A DNA stretch of 64,000 nt from Phytomonas francai (lineage: Eukaryota; Euglenozoa; Kinetoplastea; Trypanosomatida; Trypanosomatidae): assembly GCA_001766655.1 (NCBI GenBank), contig MJCC01000002.1:467050-531049 (forward strand), given 5' to 3'. The translations under genes were made by a program, and so were the position numbers. The notes beneath the pieces are model-generated. The model made no database searches and had not been told where the DNA came from. It saw only the letters and a list, made by a program, of their open reading frames with translations. Below are positions 8,905-17,937 of this stretch, piece after piece. The first letter of the stretch is position 1; each line of letters begins with the position of its first letter.

Positions 8905-10929
8905 CTAAATTATCAAAGAGTATTCGCGGACATTGTTGAGTGCATTTTGTGCCTTTATAAGCGCCTCCATCATCTCTTTTGTGGCCTTACGCTGCGCCTC
9001 TACGTTCGGATTTTCCGCAAGCAGCTCCTTCGCGGTCTTTTCCGAGTACAGCTCACGCACAAGACGGGCGTAGACCTCTTCGCGCAGCCTCGTGATCATG
9101 AGCAAGGTGATAGCCTTTGGCACCTGATCCGATATGTTACCCTTCACAATGCTGAAGTACCCCTCCACCATCTCACGAATCGCGTTATTTATGTGCTTCT
9201 CATGCACTGTCATGCTGTTCCCGAGCAAAATCCGGCTCGGTACGTCGTTCATATTCCCCTTATCGCTCTGCGCAGCGAGGGAGTCAATGATTCCCTTATC
9301 TTTGCCTTTTTCAAACTTCTTCGCATCTTTATCCTTGCTTTTCTCCTCCTTCCCGCCCTTTTCAGTGTTACCGTTCATCTCCTCTGACCCGTCCCCCTTC
9401 GAACCCTTCCCCCGCGCGGGGTCACCATACATGTTTAAGAAGGCGCGCTGCGCGAGCTCCTCCATCTGCGGGTGCTTAACGTTAATAAAGCCGCGCTCTG
9501 CGTTGATAATGGTGCGCACGTGGTTCGACGTCGGGCTGCGGTACTCCAACAGCATCGACTGGCAGATGCCTATCACCGCCTGCTTGAGTTTCTGGAAACG
9601 CTCCACCTTGCTCGCGCAGATCTCAACGATCTTGATGAGCTCCTCGTAGACGAAGGTCACGCACTTCAGTGAGGGCTCCTCCAGGCGCCCTACCTGCTGC
9701 TTTGAGAGCGCCACGAAGACCTGATCGGAGGGGAAGAGGGTGGCGTGCATACCGGCCATATTACGCGTGTTAATGCGAATGTACTCATCCGTCAGATCCT
9801 TCCGGGCGGAAAGACTGGTTACGTAGGCCGCAAAGCACTCGTGGAAAATGTAGTCCAACCGGGCACCGCCAAGAAGTTCCTTGCTCGCGTCCGTGACCCC
9901 ACCATCGATGGTTTGGTTAAGCTTATCGCTGAATTGCTTAATAAGGGAGAGCAGCTGCGCGCTGGGCTCGATGTTGCTTTGGTCGAACATGCCAAGTTTT
10001 TCCATCTGCTTCTTCGTCCCCTCCATGAGCCTCTCTATATGGAGCTTAAGGTCCGGGATGACGGAGCGGATATGGTCCAATAGCAGAACATTGAGCTTCT
10101 TGCTAAGATACATAGTACCTTGCTCATTTGCAATCGGTGCATACACACTTGAGTTGAGAAAGAACTCCTGCTCAGAAGCACGGGCGTCCTCCATACCCTT
10201 GTCGGCGTTGATATCCTGCTGGCTTCGGCAGATAACCCCGACAAAGCCATGGCGAAGGGGGAGCACCTTATTCGTCAGCACATCATAGCAATCGGTACCG
10301 CGATCCATGAGATCGAGTTTGGTGAGCACGCCAACTGTGCGGTTCCCTTCCGGGTCGAGTTGGTGCGCGAGGCGGAGCGATTGACTCGTGGCGAGATCCG
10401 TGTTGGCCGGAGAAATAGCTAGGATGATGGTGTTCTTCGGGGCAACATACCTCGTAACCATATCCTTGATCTGCCGATCGATATCCTTCGGTTGATCGCC
10501 TACCGCATTCATCACGAGACCTGGTAAGTCAACCATGGTGAGGTTGAGAACGTGCGCGGAATAGATCTTCAGATTGATAGGTTTATCCGTGATGGCAGAG
10601 GGACCGGCTACTTCGTTGGTGCGCCGCGCGATCTCATTTCGGATTTCGGAGAAGATAACGAATTTTTTATTCGGAAGATGCAGAAACTCCCCCCACTCCT
10701 CGCGGTTGCTCTTGGGTAATTGAATGAGCTGCAAAACGAGAGGGCACCGAGTCACGATGCCAGACCCCCTCGGCAAGAAGTCTTTACCTACAATAGATTC
10801 TAGAACTGAGCTTTTCCCGCAGCTCTGCGAACCCACCACCGCAATCTGAGGAAGGTTAAGTTTTATGTTTATCTTTACATTTGCGAATGCGTCATGAAGC
10901 TCGTTAATCACTCCAATCAATTGGTCCAT
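8905..10929 (-). CDS. DLP: Dynamin-like GTPase
   Basis: 674 residues from the ATG at 10929; the frame extends 11 codons further to a non-preferred start. Large self-assembling GTPase that severs membranes. In trypanosomes the single dynamin class serves mitochondrial fission and probably endocytosis (family knowledge). GTPase motifs are clear: GSQSCGKS (33-40), PRGSGIVTRCP (switch I, about 53-63), DLPG (134-137) and TKLD (203-206). The middle/stalk region follows, then a charged low-complexity insert (about residues 505-545, Lys/Glu/Gly-rich), and a C-terminal GTPase effector domain ending near NNVREYSLII. There is no PH domain and no proline-rich tail, as in DRP1-type proteins. T. brucei is known to carry two tandem dynamin genes; only one copy is present here. 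Confidence 0.95.
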   Translation of the reverse strand: MDQLIGVINELHDAFANVKINIKLNLPQIAVVGSQSCGKSSVLESIVGKDFLPRGSGIVTRCPLVLQLIQLPKSNREEWGEFLHLPNKKFVIFSEIRNEIARRTNEVAGPSAITDKPINLKIYSAHVLNLTMVDLPGLVMNAVGDQPKDIDRQIKDMVTRYVAPKNTIILAISPANTDLATSQSLRLAHQLDPEGNRTVGVLTKLDLMDRGTDCYDVLTNKVLPLRHGFVGVICRSQQDINADKGMEDARASEQEFFLNSSVYAPIANEQGTMYLSKKLNVLLLDHIRSVIPDLKLHIERLMEGTKKQMEKLGMFDQSNIEPSAQLLSLIKQFSDKLNQTIDGGVTDASKELLGGARLDYIFHECFAAYVTSLSARKDLTDEYIRINTRNMAGMHATLFPSDQVFVALSKQQVGRLEEPSLKCVTFVYEELIKIVEICASKVERFQKLKQAVIGICQSMLLEYRSPTSNHVRTIINAERGFINVKHPQMEELAQRAFLNMYGDPARGKGSKGDGSEEMNGNTEKGGKEEKSKDKDAKKFEKGKDKGIIDSLAAQSDKGNMNDVPSRILLGNSMTVHEKHINNAIREMVEGYFSIVKGNISDQVPKAITLLMITRLREEVYARLVRELYSEKTAKELLAENPNVEAQRKATKEMMEALIKAQNALNNVREYSLII

Positions 10930-11305
10930 CTTTCCTGTTTGTGCTTGTAATAGTATGATCACCTGATGATGTCACTTCCTATTGATAACTATACAAAAAC
11001 TATTAAGGAGGCAAATAAAATGTTCAAGGGTGATGTTCTCTCTGAGCGAGCCTCAGCTACGCAAAGCCATATTACGTCTAAAGCAAACGCACAAGACACA
11101 TGAGAGTGAAAGGGGGAATCTAGTGGTTGCGACTGAATTGACAATACGCATACCCATCCCCCCTGTATTACACGATGAATAGGAAGATAAATATATATAT
11201 TTACATGCATTTCGCCTTCCATGTATTCAGATGACCCCCACGACCACAACAACAACAACAACAACACACAGACATACCTTTACGTCTGGACTTTCCCACA
11301 CTTAA
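10930..11305. other. Spacer with (CAA)6 run
   Basis: Gene-free. It contains six CAA units at 11247-11264 followed by a short AC run. No other feature is visible. Confidence 0.6.
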
Positions 11306-12730
11306 TTAGTCCAATTCCATCAGCGAAGGAGGCTCTTCCTTCGTCTCCGCATTGGATACGAAAGAGGAATTCAATTCTTTGATCAACGCCCGGGGTGGAT
11401 CCAAATTCCGTGTGTGGTCCTCCAACGAACTCAACCCCTTCGACCCTTCCTTAGGCAGATCCTCGGGAAAGAGCAAATCCGTGCATGTGTGAGCTTTTTG
11501 AGATGTAACACCCGCCTCGGGAGCAGCCCCACCGCAAGCTGCGGTGGCAGGCGGCGTTGTGCCCGGATTCGGCACGGCATTCTCCTTCCCCGCGTTCTCC
11601 CCACCCTCGTCATCCACCTTGGAGGTGAACCGGGATTTAAATCGGAGGTAGCCACGACGGCCTCGGGCCTCGCGCTCCGCCTCCGTGAAGGGCACTGTCA
11701 CCTTCAGCTGCCCCGTCGTGGCCGAGCGCTGCACGCGGGCCTTGTCGGGCGAGAGCTCGACGTCGAGCGGGATCTGTAGCAGCTTGTCCTTGATGAACAC
11801 ACGAACACAGTTGACCTCGACCTGGACGTTAAGCAGCGTCGTCGAGATGAACTTGCCGGGCTCCACCGTCACAACAACCTCCTCCGGGCCGTCCTGATCG
11901 ACTGCAAAGGGCACCTTGCCCTCGTTGCGCATCAGCAGGCGTCCGTACTTTTGAATTTCCTCCTCGGGTGTCAAGGGCTTCTTTTTCGTATTCAGCTCCT
12001 TGTGAAGAGCGGAGATGGACCCAGGAACGGGCTCCTCCTGCTTCCTCCGTCGCTCCATCTCCATACTCTCTTGCTCTCGAAGCATTTGGAGCCGTTCCTC
12101 AGGGGTGTGACCAAACACGCGCTCACCTTTATCATTATACTTGGGGGGAAATGGATCGATGCCCCTCTCTATCATCTCGGCCTTGATGCGCTCAGCCTCA
12201 CGCGCTTTCAGGGACTTTTCCTCTACATACTCCGTGATGACTTTCTCTGACTGCCGCGCGGTGATGCGATCTGCGCGAATAATCTCCTCGCCGTCCAGGT
12301 CCTTTAGTTGCGGAAGGGTGTGCAATACATAGGCGCGATAGCCCTCAACCTGCGTGCATGGGTTCCCTGTTAGGTGAAGTGTCTCTAGGAAAGGATTCGC
12401 GAGCAGCGTGTCTATGGTGGTAAGGTCGGCAATGAAGTTGAGAGTTAGGTCCAGTCGCTCCAAAGCCTCACACCCCTCCAAACCCTCAATGCGAGTGATG
12501 TTGTTAACGGCTAAATTCAGATACTTAAGCCACTTGAGATGCCGTAGACCCTCGATTTTACTAATGTAATTATTGCATAAGTACAGAATCTCTAATTGCC
12601 GGCAAGTGTCCCCGATCAACTCAATTTTCTCAATGTCCTGTTGGTGCAAGGTTATTTCTTTTAAATTGCTCAAGCAGCCCTCGTTGTGTTCAGAGCGCCG
12701 GCGAAGCAACTCTATAGTAATACGGGTCAT
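11306..12730 (-). CDS. LRTP: Leucine-rich-repeat cilium protein, LRRC6/DNAAF11 (LRTP) family
   Basis: 474 residues from the ATG at 12730 (MTRITIELLRRRSEHNEGCL); the open frame begins 40 codons earlier but without family similarity. Five or so leucine-rich repeats span about residues 20-150, followed by an LRR cap (NPCTQVEGYRAYVLHTLPQLKDLDG), then a Glu/Arg-rich coiled coil (about 165-245). A CS-like beta domain at about 285-365 includes VRVFIKDKLLQIPLDVELSPDKARV in shorter blocks. This order is that of LRRC6/seahorse/TILB proteins, needed for cytoplasmic pre-assembly of axonemal dyneins. The T. brucei member LRTP has been linked to basal-body and flagellum biogenesis. The C-terminal 90 residues are low complexity. 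Family call is confident. Confidence 0.87.
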   Translation of the reverse strand: MTRITIELLRRRSEHNEGCLSNLKEITLHQQDIEKIELIGDTCRQLEILYLCNNYISKIEGLRHLKWLKYLNLAVNNITRIEGLEGCEALERLDLTLNFIADLTTIDTLLANPFLETLHLTGNPCTQVEGYRAYVLHTLPQLKDLDGEEIIRADRITARQSEKVITEYVEEKSLKAREAERIKAEMIERGIDPFPPKYNDKGERVFGHTPEERLQMLREQESMEMERRRKQEEPVPGSISALHKELNTKKKPLTPEEEIQKYGRLLMRNEGKVPFAVDQDGPEEVVVTVEPGKFISTTLLNVQVEVNCVRVFIKDKLLQIPLDVELSPDKARVQRSATTGQLKVTVPFTEAEREARGRRGYLRFKSRFTSKVDDEGGENAGKENAVPNPGTTPPATAACGGAAPEAGVTSQKAHTCTDLLFPEDLPKEGSKGLSSLEDHTRNLDPPRALIKELNSSFVSNAETKEEPPSLMELD

Positions 12731-13091
12731 TTGCCAACGGAGTCCTATATTATTTTTAGAAACGCTTGTAATGAAATTGGCTAACGGGTTTTGCTTAATC
12801 TCTAAGCAGATGACCAATTCTAGATGTTTAAAATAAATTGTCAGGACCAAAAAAAAACTTACTTAAGTCTAAAAAAGGGCTACACATAGGCATATATGCA
12901 CGTATCTACATCCCTGATCAATAAGGCGCGCCCTATACTCCTACACGAAAAAGTATCTCTTTAATTGTGTCGAATATCACTTAGCCGATAAGCGAATAAA
13001 AAGAGAGGAGTTTCACCCCACTCCGTCCCCTCCTATTCAAAAGGCTAAGCCAAAAGACTTTAGCATTGCATCCACAGCTAATCGATCGTAA
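12731..13091. other. Spacer
   Basis: AT-rich, gene-free, no recognisable feature beyond an expected splice-acceptor region for the LRRC6-like gene. Confidence 0.55.
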
Positions 13092-14501
13092 CTATTTGGG
13101 ATCCTGAGATAATACGTCCATGAAGCGGGCCTTTGCTGCCTCAAAAGCATCCTCATTTCCAGAAAATGCAGCCTTGTCCACTTCCATGGCATATTCTAAC
13201 AATGGCCTAGGACTTGGTTGACGATAGTCATAGTAGCCCTCCTTTACAAGACCTGCGCCGACGACCGAGGCACGTAGAAAGGTGGTAAAAGTATCCAAAA
13301 TAATCTCATAGAAGGGAGAGCTCACAGAACGGTCTTTCATCAGCGTATGCAACCCATTTACAGTTGCTGAAAAAGTTGTATGACTTTTTCCAGAGTATAC
13401 AGCCTGAAGAGCGAACGCTTTTTTGAAATGGAAGTCGAACTGCCTTCCCAAAACGAACTCTCGAAGACCGTAGTTAGTGCACGCAGAGAACAGCGTAGCG
13501 TAGAGGCACGTCGGCAACGGTGTGTGGGCGGGACGACCAAGCAGTTGATTGATGAGAACCTCCGTGGCACTGAGGGCGTGCTGGGCGTACGCCGCCAAGG
13601 CCGAGGCGTTGCTGCCAGCGTAGCAATTACTAACAAGCCCAGCACCAAACGCGCATAGCGGCAGGCACGCGTTGATCAACTTCACCAACCCCCCACTGTG
13701 AGCGCCGTCGAGCAGTGTCACACTCTCGCGATGAAAGAGGTTCTCTTGGAGGTGCTTCCGGAGCGCCAACACCAGGCCGGGGTCAGGGTCAGGGCTATTG
13801 AGCGCAAACACCAACGCGGTGCCAGAAAAGGGCTTGCACGGAGCTTGGGCCGGGTCGTCAGACGGCGCTTTGGGGTCGCCGTCCCCCTTGGTGGCCGTTT
13901 CCTGGGCCGCGGGTGCCGGCAGGCTCGACTGCGCCCCCCACTCCCGCGCAAAGATCGGCCCTGTCGCGCTCAAAATCAGAGGTGCTCTCCGATCCCCACG
14001 GCCCTCCTCCGAAGCACCACCCAGTCCCAACTCATGGCATACAAGATCCACCGGCGCGAAGCCCTCGGCGCTCAGGCCTCGCGTGAACACAGCGAGAAAG
14101 GGGGGTGGCTCCGTCGAGCTCGGGAGCTGATCCCGCCAAGCGCGAAGGTACGGAAAGACCGGCATCGCGGCCGCCTGCGCAGGGGTCTCGTCTGAGGCCT
14201 TGACAAGCTGCTCCGGAAGGGGCCCCGACGGCGCTAGAGCGTCCGATGGTGTGCACATAAAAACGGCATGGCTAAGCCTGGCCTGGGCCGCGGTGTGGTA
14301 GGATTCCACCCTCAGCTTCGGCTGAACCCGGACGCTGCGCTGTGTGTGCGCTCTAAAACTAAGCTCTCCGCTCGAGCTGACGGTAGTGCTAGCATTAACG
14401 TCACGACTAAGAAGGGAAACATGGTGGGATGGCTTGTTAGCGAGAAGCGACAAAGCGCATGCGACGCCTAATTCTCCAGCACCTAGAACAGATAAATTCA
14501 T
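13092..14501 (-). CDS. Glycerol-3-phosphate dehydrogenase-like protein (divergent)
   Basis: 469 residues, ATG start. The N-terminus MNLSVLGAGELGVACALSLL is a Rossmann NAD-binding motif. Further GPDH landmarks are FTRGLSAEGF (about 138, equivalent to the K-G-L loop), SATGPIFAREW (family S-G-P-x-F-A-x-E), GLVKLINA (the conserved catalytic lysine) and YGLREF (family x-S-R-N-R). Thus it aligns along the whole length with NAD-dependent GPDH, which interconverts dihydroxyacetone phosphate and glycerol 3-phosphate. Differences are clear: the RN pair that holds the substrate phosphate reads RE, an approximately 30-residue Ala/Pro/Asp-rich insert follows the SATGP motif, and the C-terminus (QDPK) lacks the peroxisomal targeting tripeptide of the glycosomal enzyme. 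It may be a paralogue with another substrate or none. Confidence 0.7.
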   Translation of the reverse strand: MNLSVLGAGELGVACALSLLANKPSHHVSLLSRDVNASTTVSSSGELSFRAHTQRSVRVQPKLRVESYHTAAQARLSHAVFMCTPSDALAPSGPLPEQLVKASDETPAQAAAMPVFPYLRAWRDQLPSSTEPPPFLAVFTRGLSAEGFAPVDLVCHELGLGGASEEGRGDRRAPLILSATGPIFAREWGAQSSLPAPAAQETATKGDGDPKAPSDDPAQAPCKPFSGTALVFALNSPDPDPGLVLALRKHLQENLFHRESVTLLDGAHSGGLVKLINACLPLCAFGAGLVSNCYAGSNASALAAYAQHALSATEVLINQLLGRPAHTPLPTCLYATLFSACTNYGLREFVLGRQFDFHFKKAFALQAVYSGKSHTTFSATVNGLHTLMKDRSVSSPFYEIILDTFTTFLRASVVGAGLVKEGYYDYRQPSPRPLLEYAMEVDKAAFSGNEDAFEAAKARFMDVLSQDPK

Positions 14502-14970
14502 TGAGTATTACTTTGTTTGCATGCATTGGGGGGAGAAAAGTATAAGAACTTATAAGCTGAATTTATCTTTTTTGGAGAAGGAGGGAGAGATAGATGCGTA
14601 TTCATCCGAATTACATCCCAAAAAGTTAGCGGTTTCAGCTCTACATTTATGCATAGAGATTTAGACATACACCTGATTAGTATTTTTGCCCAACTTAAAC
14701 TTTAAACCACTGCATCAAGTCCCTAAAAAGTATATTACGGATTATAAGGCTCTCTGGCGCACGAATTTTCTATATTTATAAAGATGTCTCACTGTTTACA
14801 AAGGAAAAACAATAACTTTCAATGCTAGAGTAAATAATAAAAATAATCAAAAAAAAAAAAACGTTACTGCATTCAATAAAATAAACTTTTCGTCTCATGA
14901 TATAAGTAATTTGTATGCAAGCGACGATATGTATTCCTGCGCATATATAAATGTTATAAATGGCATGAAT
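14502..14970. other. Spacer
   Basis: AT-rich with an A12 run near 14850; no gene or RNA recognisable. Confidence 0.55.
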
Positions 14971-17610
14971 TTAGATTTTGAACGTGGACACGACAAGTTT
15001 CACCAAATTCTGCTTCATCCAAGATTTTAGACGTAGTCTTTCCACTGTTCGTGCGATTTCCAACCTCGCATTTGGCAAGGGGTGGGTTTTGAAAAAATTC
15101 TCATACTCAGCTGCGTTAGCTTCAGTACCCTTGAGTGTGTTACCCACAGAACTTACGATAACTTGAATGCGGAACTGACCTTTACCCCACTGCTGGTCAA
15201 TATCCACAAATCGCTCCTTAAAGAAGTTCCATACCTCACCTTCCTCAAAGAATACATTGTTTGCCATAGAAGCAAAGACGGTACCGCCAAAATGGCTGCG
15301 AATTCCTTCGCTTTTTATGCACCGAACAGCAACATCCTTTACAAACTCTGTAACCGGGCTCATGCATAAGCTCTGGATAAGTGCTTTGAGTATCTCATCA
15401 TTGCCGTCCTCCTTTGTCAATTTCGACATTAATTTTTGATTTTTTTCCTGCGCACTGGCCTCATCGCATAGACGTATATATGAAGTGAGACTCTTTTCAA
15501 GCGCCACATTCGAGTACTCAGTTCCCGAGAGGTACCCTTTAGCTTGATCAATGGCCCATTGTACAATAGGATTTTCTTGCAGCGAAGCTGCCTCCGAGGC
15601 AACCTTACCATCCAACAACATGTTCAGCGCTGTAGAAATGAGAAAATTCTGTGAGATCTCCTCCTCGGCGTTTATCGCGCGCCGTTGAAACCGCTCTTGA
15701 GCCAGGCCAACAATGAAGCTAAGCTGTGAGGCTATGATCAGGTTCTTTTCCTGAGGCTCGAAGCACGATGCAAATGAAAATACACCCTTCGAAAAATCCA
15801 TAAGAACACCAGTGTGGCTCTCCATGGTATCCTTTAGAACCTTTCCAATAGCAGCCACACGTTCCACGGCCTCCTGTTGACCCATCCACAAGGCAGCGAA
15901 GGTATCAGTGATAAGCACACGCTTATCAGCCGATTTCAGCGTAGGGAAGGAAGATAGCCATAACCGAAATTGATCATCTTCATAGTAGCATCGATAGAAT
16001 CCAGATCGACAAGGATTAACCGTCAGCCACGCATCCTTGCCCTGCATTTCCGGTGGCAGATCCACCTCCAGGGGTTCATGACCACGCAAAATTGCGGTTT
16101 TCCTCTGGTTATCAATGTTTTCGATAATTATAGGAATACACCACGTGTCTGTGCAATTCTCACCGGAGGACACGTACTTGCATGGTTTCTGCTGTAGAAT
16201 AAGCCCTTTGTATCCAGCAGTGTGTCTGACAACGACCACGGGGTGCCCCATCTTTTCTGTGAATGTGCTCATTATCTCATTCACAGGCACTCCAGTGGAC
16301 TCCTCTAGTGCCAGCCATAGCTGCAACGTTTTAGTGTCCATAAACTGGTACTTATTGATGTAGTAGGCCACCGCGGCCTCCCATTTCGAACCGAGGAATC
16401 TCTCCAGCATAAACACCAAGCCCATCCCTTTGTTATAGCTGATGCTATCAAAGATTTCTGTGATTTCAGCTGGGTCTTGAATGGGGACCTCGACGGGATG
16501 ACTGTTCTCAGACATGTCCATCTCCATCGCTGCGCTGACCATCTCAACAGCATCGCCGAGGCAATCCCACTCTGGATGCTGCACATGGGAGGCGTAGTAA
16601 CCACACCACGACGCGAAGCCTTCTTTCAGCCACAGCCCTTCCCACCAGTTGATCGCGACCAAATTCCCAAACCAATTGTGAGACACCTCGTGGCATAGCA
16701 ACTCGATAGCGCGCTTCATTGCAACCACGCTGGAAGTGCCCGGGTCGACCAAAATTGACTCTACGCAGGTAATGCACCCCCAGTTCTCCATCCCACCGAT
16801 GGGGAAGTCAGGAACGGCGATCAGATCCAGCTTTGGCAGAGGGTACTTGCAGCGGAAGAAGTCCTGAAAGAAGTCCACCGCGGTGGTGCTGACTTGAAGC
16901 GCAAACTGGGCCTTCGAAAGCTTTCCCGGGGTTGCGAAGACCGATATCGGGATGCCCGACTTACTGATCGCCGAGATGCTCTCAAACCGCCCCACGACAC
17001 AGGCAGTGAGATACGGCGGACATTTCGGAATTGTGTCAAATTCATGCACTATTTGGCCGTTAAGATTAGCCTCCTTCTTGCGTAACCTACCGTTTGAAAT
17101 TACCGTGTATTCCTCGTACGCATTGGGTAATAAAACCTTCAGCGTGAAGTCTGCACGACTTGCTGGTTCATCCTGACAAATGTAAAACAGACGCGCGGAT
17201 GTTGGCTCAAAATGTGTAGAGGCCATACGCACTTCCTTTCCATCCTCCTGTGCGGTGACGCGATAAAATCCACGAAGCTCTGTATTGATCACATTGCTGA
17301 ATATAAAAGTCACACAGGGTTCGTCAGATGTGGTAGGCTCACCCTCAAGTCTGAGGTGGACTGTTTGTGACTTCTCATCACGCTCTATGAGCGTTGCACC
17401 CTGAACTGATTCAATATTAATATGGTCACCGATATGGAGCCGAATCACATCCTTCGGTGAATCCACGGTATCCGTAAATAATGCATTCTGTTTTAGAAAA
17501 ATGTCCTCACGAGCACGGTAGGACCAGGTCGACAGATCAACCTCGATCTCGAGCGCATATGATTTAGGTACAAAAAAGTTATTGAGCTTTACGGATGAAG
17601 ACGGTGACAT
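14971..17610 (-). CDS. M1-family metallo-aminopeptidase (puromycin-sensitive type)
   Basis: 879 residues from the ATG at 17610; the six upstream codons start with GTG. Zinc aminopeptidase releasing N-terminal residues from peptides, usually cytosolic. The substrate-recognition motif reads GGMENWG (canonical GAMEN with Ala to Gly) near residue 270. Zinc motif HEVSHNWFGN is near 306, with the third ligand Glu in WLKEGFASW 18 residues on, i.e. HExxH-x18-E. The proton-donor tyrosine is expected in SISYNKGMGLVF. The C-terminal ERAP1-like helical domain is present to the end, so the protein is full length. No signal peptide or membrane segment is visible. Confidence 0.95.
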   Translation of the reverse strand: MSPSSSVKLNNFFVPKSYALEIEVDLSTWSYRAREDIFLKQNALFTDTVDSPKDVIRLHIGDHINIESVQGATLIERDEKSQTVHLRLEGEPTTSDEPCVTFIFSNVINTELRGFYRVTAQEDGKEVRMASTHFEPTSARLFYICQDEPASRADFTLKVLLPNAYEEYTVISNGRLRKKEANLNGQIVHEFDTIPKCPPYLTACVVGRFESISAISKSGIPISVFATPGKLSKAQFALQVSTTAVDFFQDFFRCKYPLPKLDLIAVPDFPIGGMENWGCITCVESILVDPGTSSVVAMKRAIELLCHEVSHNWFGNLVAINWWEGLWLKEGFASWCGYYASHVQHPEWDCLGDAVEMVSAAMEMDMSENSHPVEVPIQDPAEITEIFDSISYNKGMGLVFMLERFLGSKWEAAVAYYINKYQFMDTKTLQLWLALEESTGVPVNEIMSTFTEKMGHPVVVVRHTAGYKGLILQQKPCKYVSSGENCTDTWCIPIIIENIDNQRKTAILRGHEPLEVDLPPEMQGKDAWLTVNPCRSGFYRCYYEDDQFRLWLSSFPTLKSADKRVLITDTFAALWMGQQEAVERVAAIGKVLKDTMESHTGVLMDFSKGVFSFASCFEPQEKNLIIASQLSFIVGLAQERFQRRAINAEEEISQNFLISTALNMLLDGKVASEAASLQENPIVQWAIDQAKGYLSGTEYSNVALEKSLTSYIRLCDEASAQEKNQKLMSKLTKEDGNDEILKALIQSLCMSPVTEFVKDVAVRCIKSEGIRSHFGGTVFASMANNVFFEEGEVWNFFKERFVDIDQQWGKGQFRIQVIVSSVGNTLKGTEANAAEYENFFKTHPLPNARLEIARTVERLRLKSWMKQNLVKLVVSTFKI

Positions 17611-17937
17611 ATTGATATCTCTTCTCACACGACTACTGCTACTTCTATATAAATATGTGTTTGTAACGCTAACAAATTTATAGATTATTATATAAATATG
17701 TATAATGATAATCAGAAGACACTAAGGCACTAATATAATATATATTGTTCAGATAATCAGTTTAGAAGCTAAAGATTGGTGAAACTATAAGTATCTAGAA
17801 TAGATAGCAATGCACTAAATATCACGTGTTCCTTGATTCATACTATAACAATAGCACAGAAGCATTCATAGCCATTTTTGTGTGCAAAGGAAAGCATGAT
17901 GCCACTTTCCTCCCCAGCACTTTCATAACGATATCTC
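17611..17937. other. Spacer
   Basis: AT-rich, gene-free; several short ATATA runs only. Confidence 0.55.
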
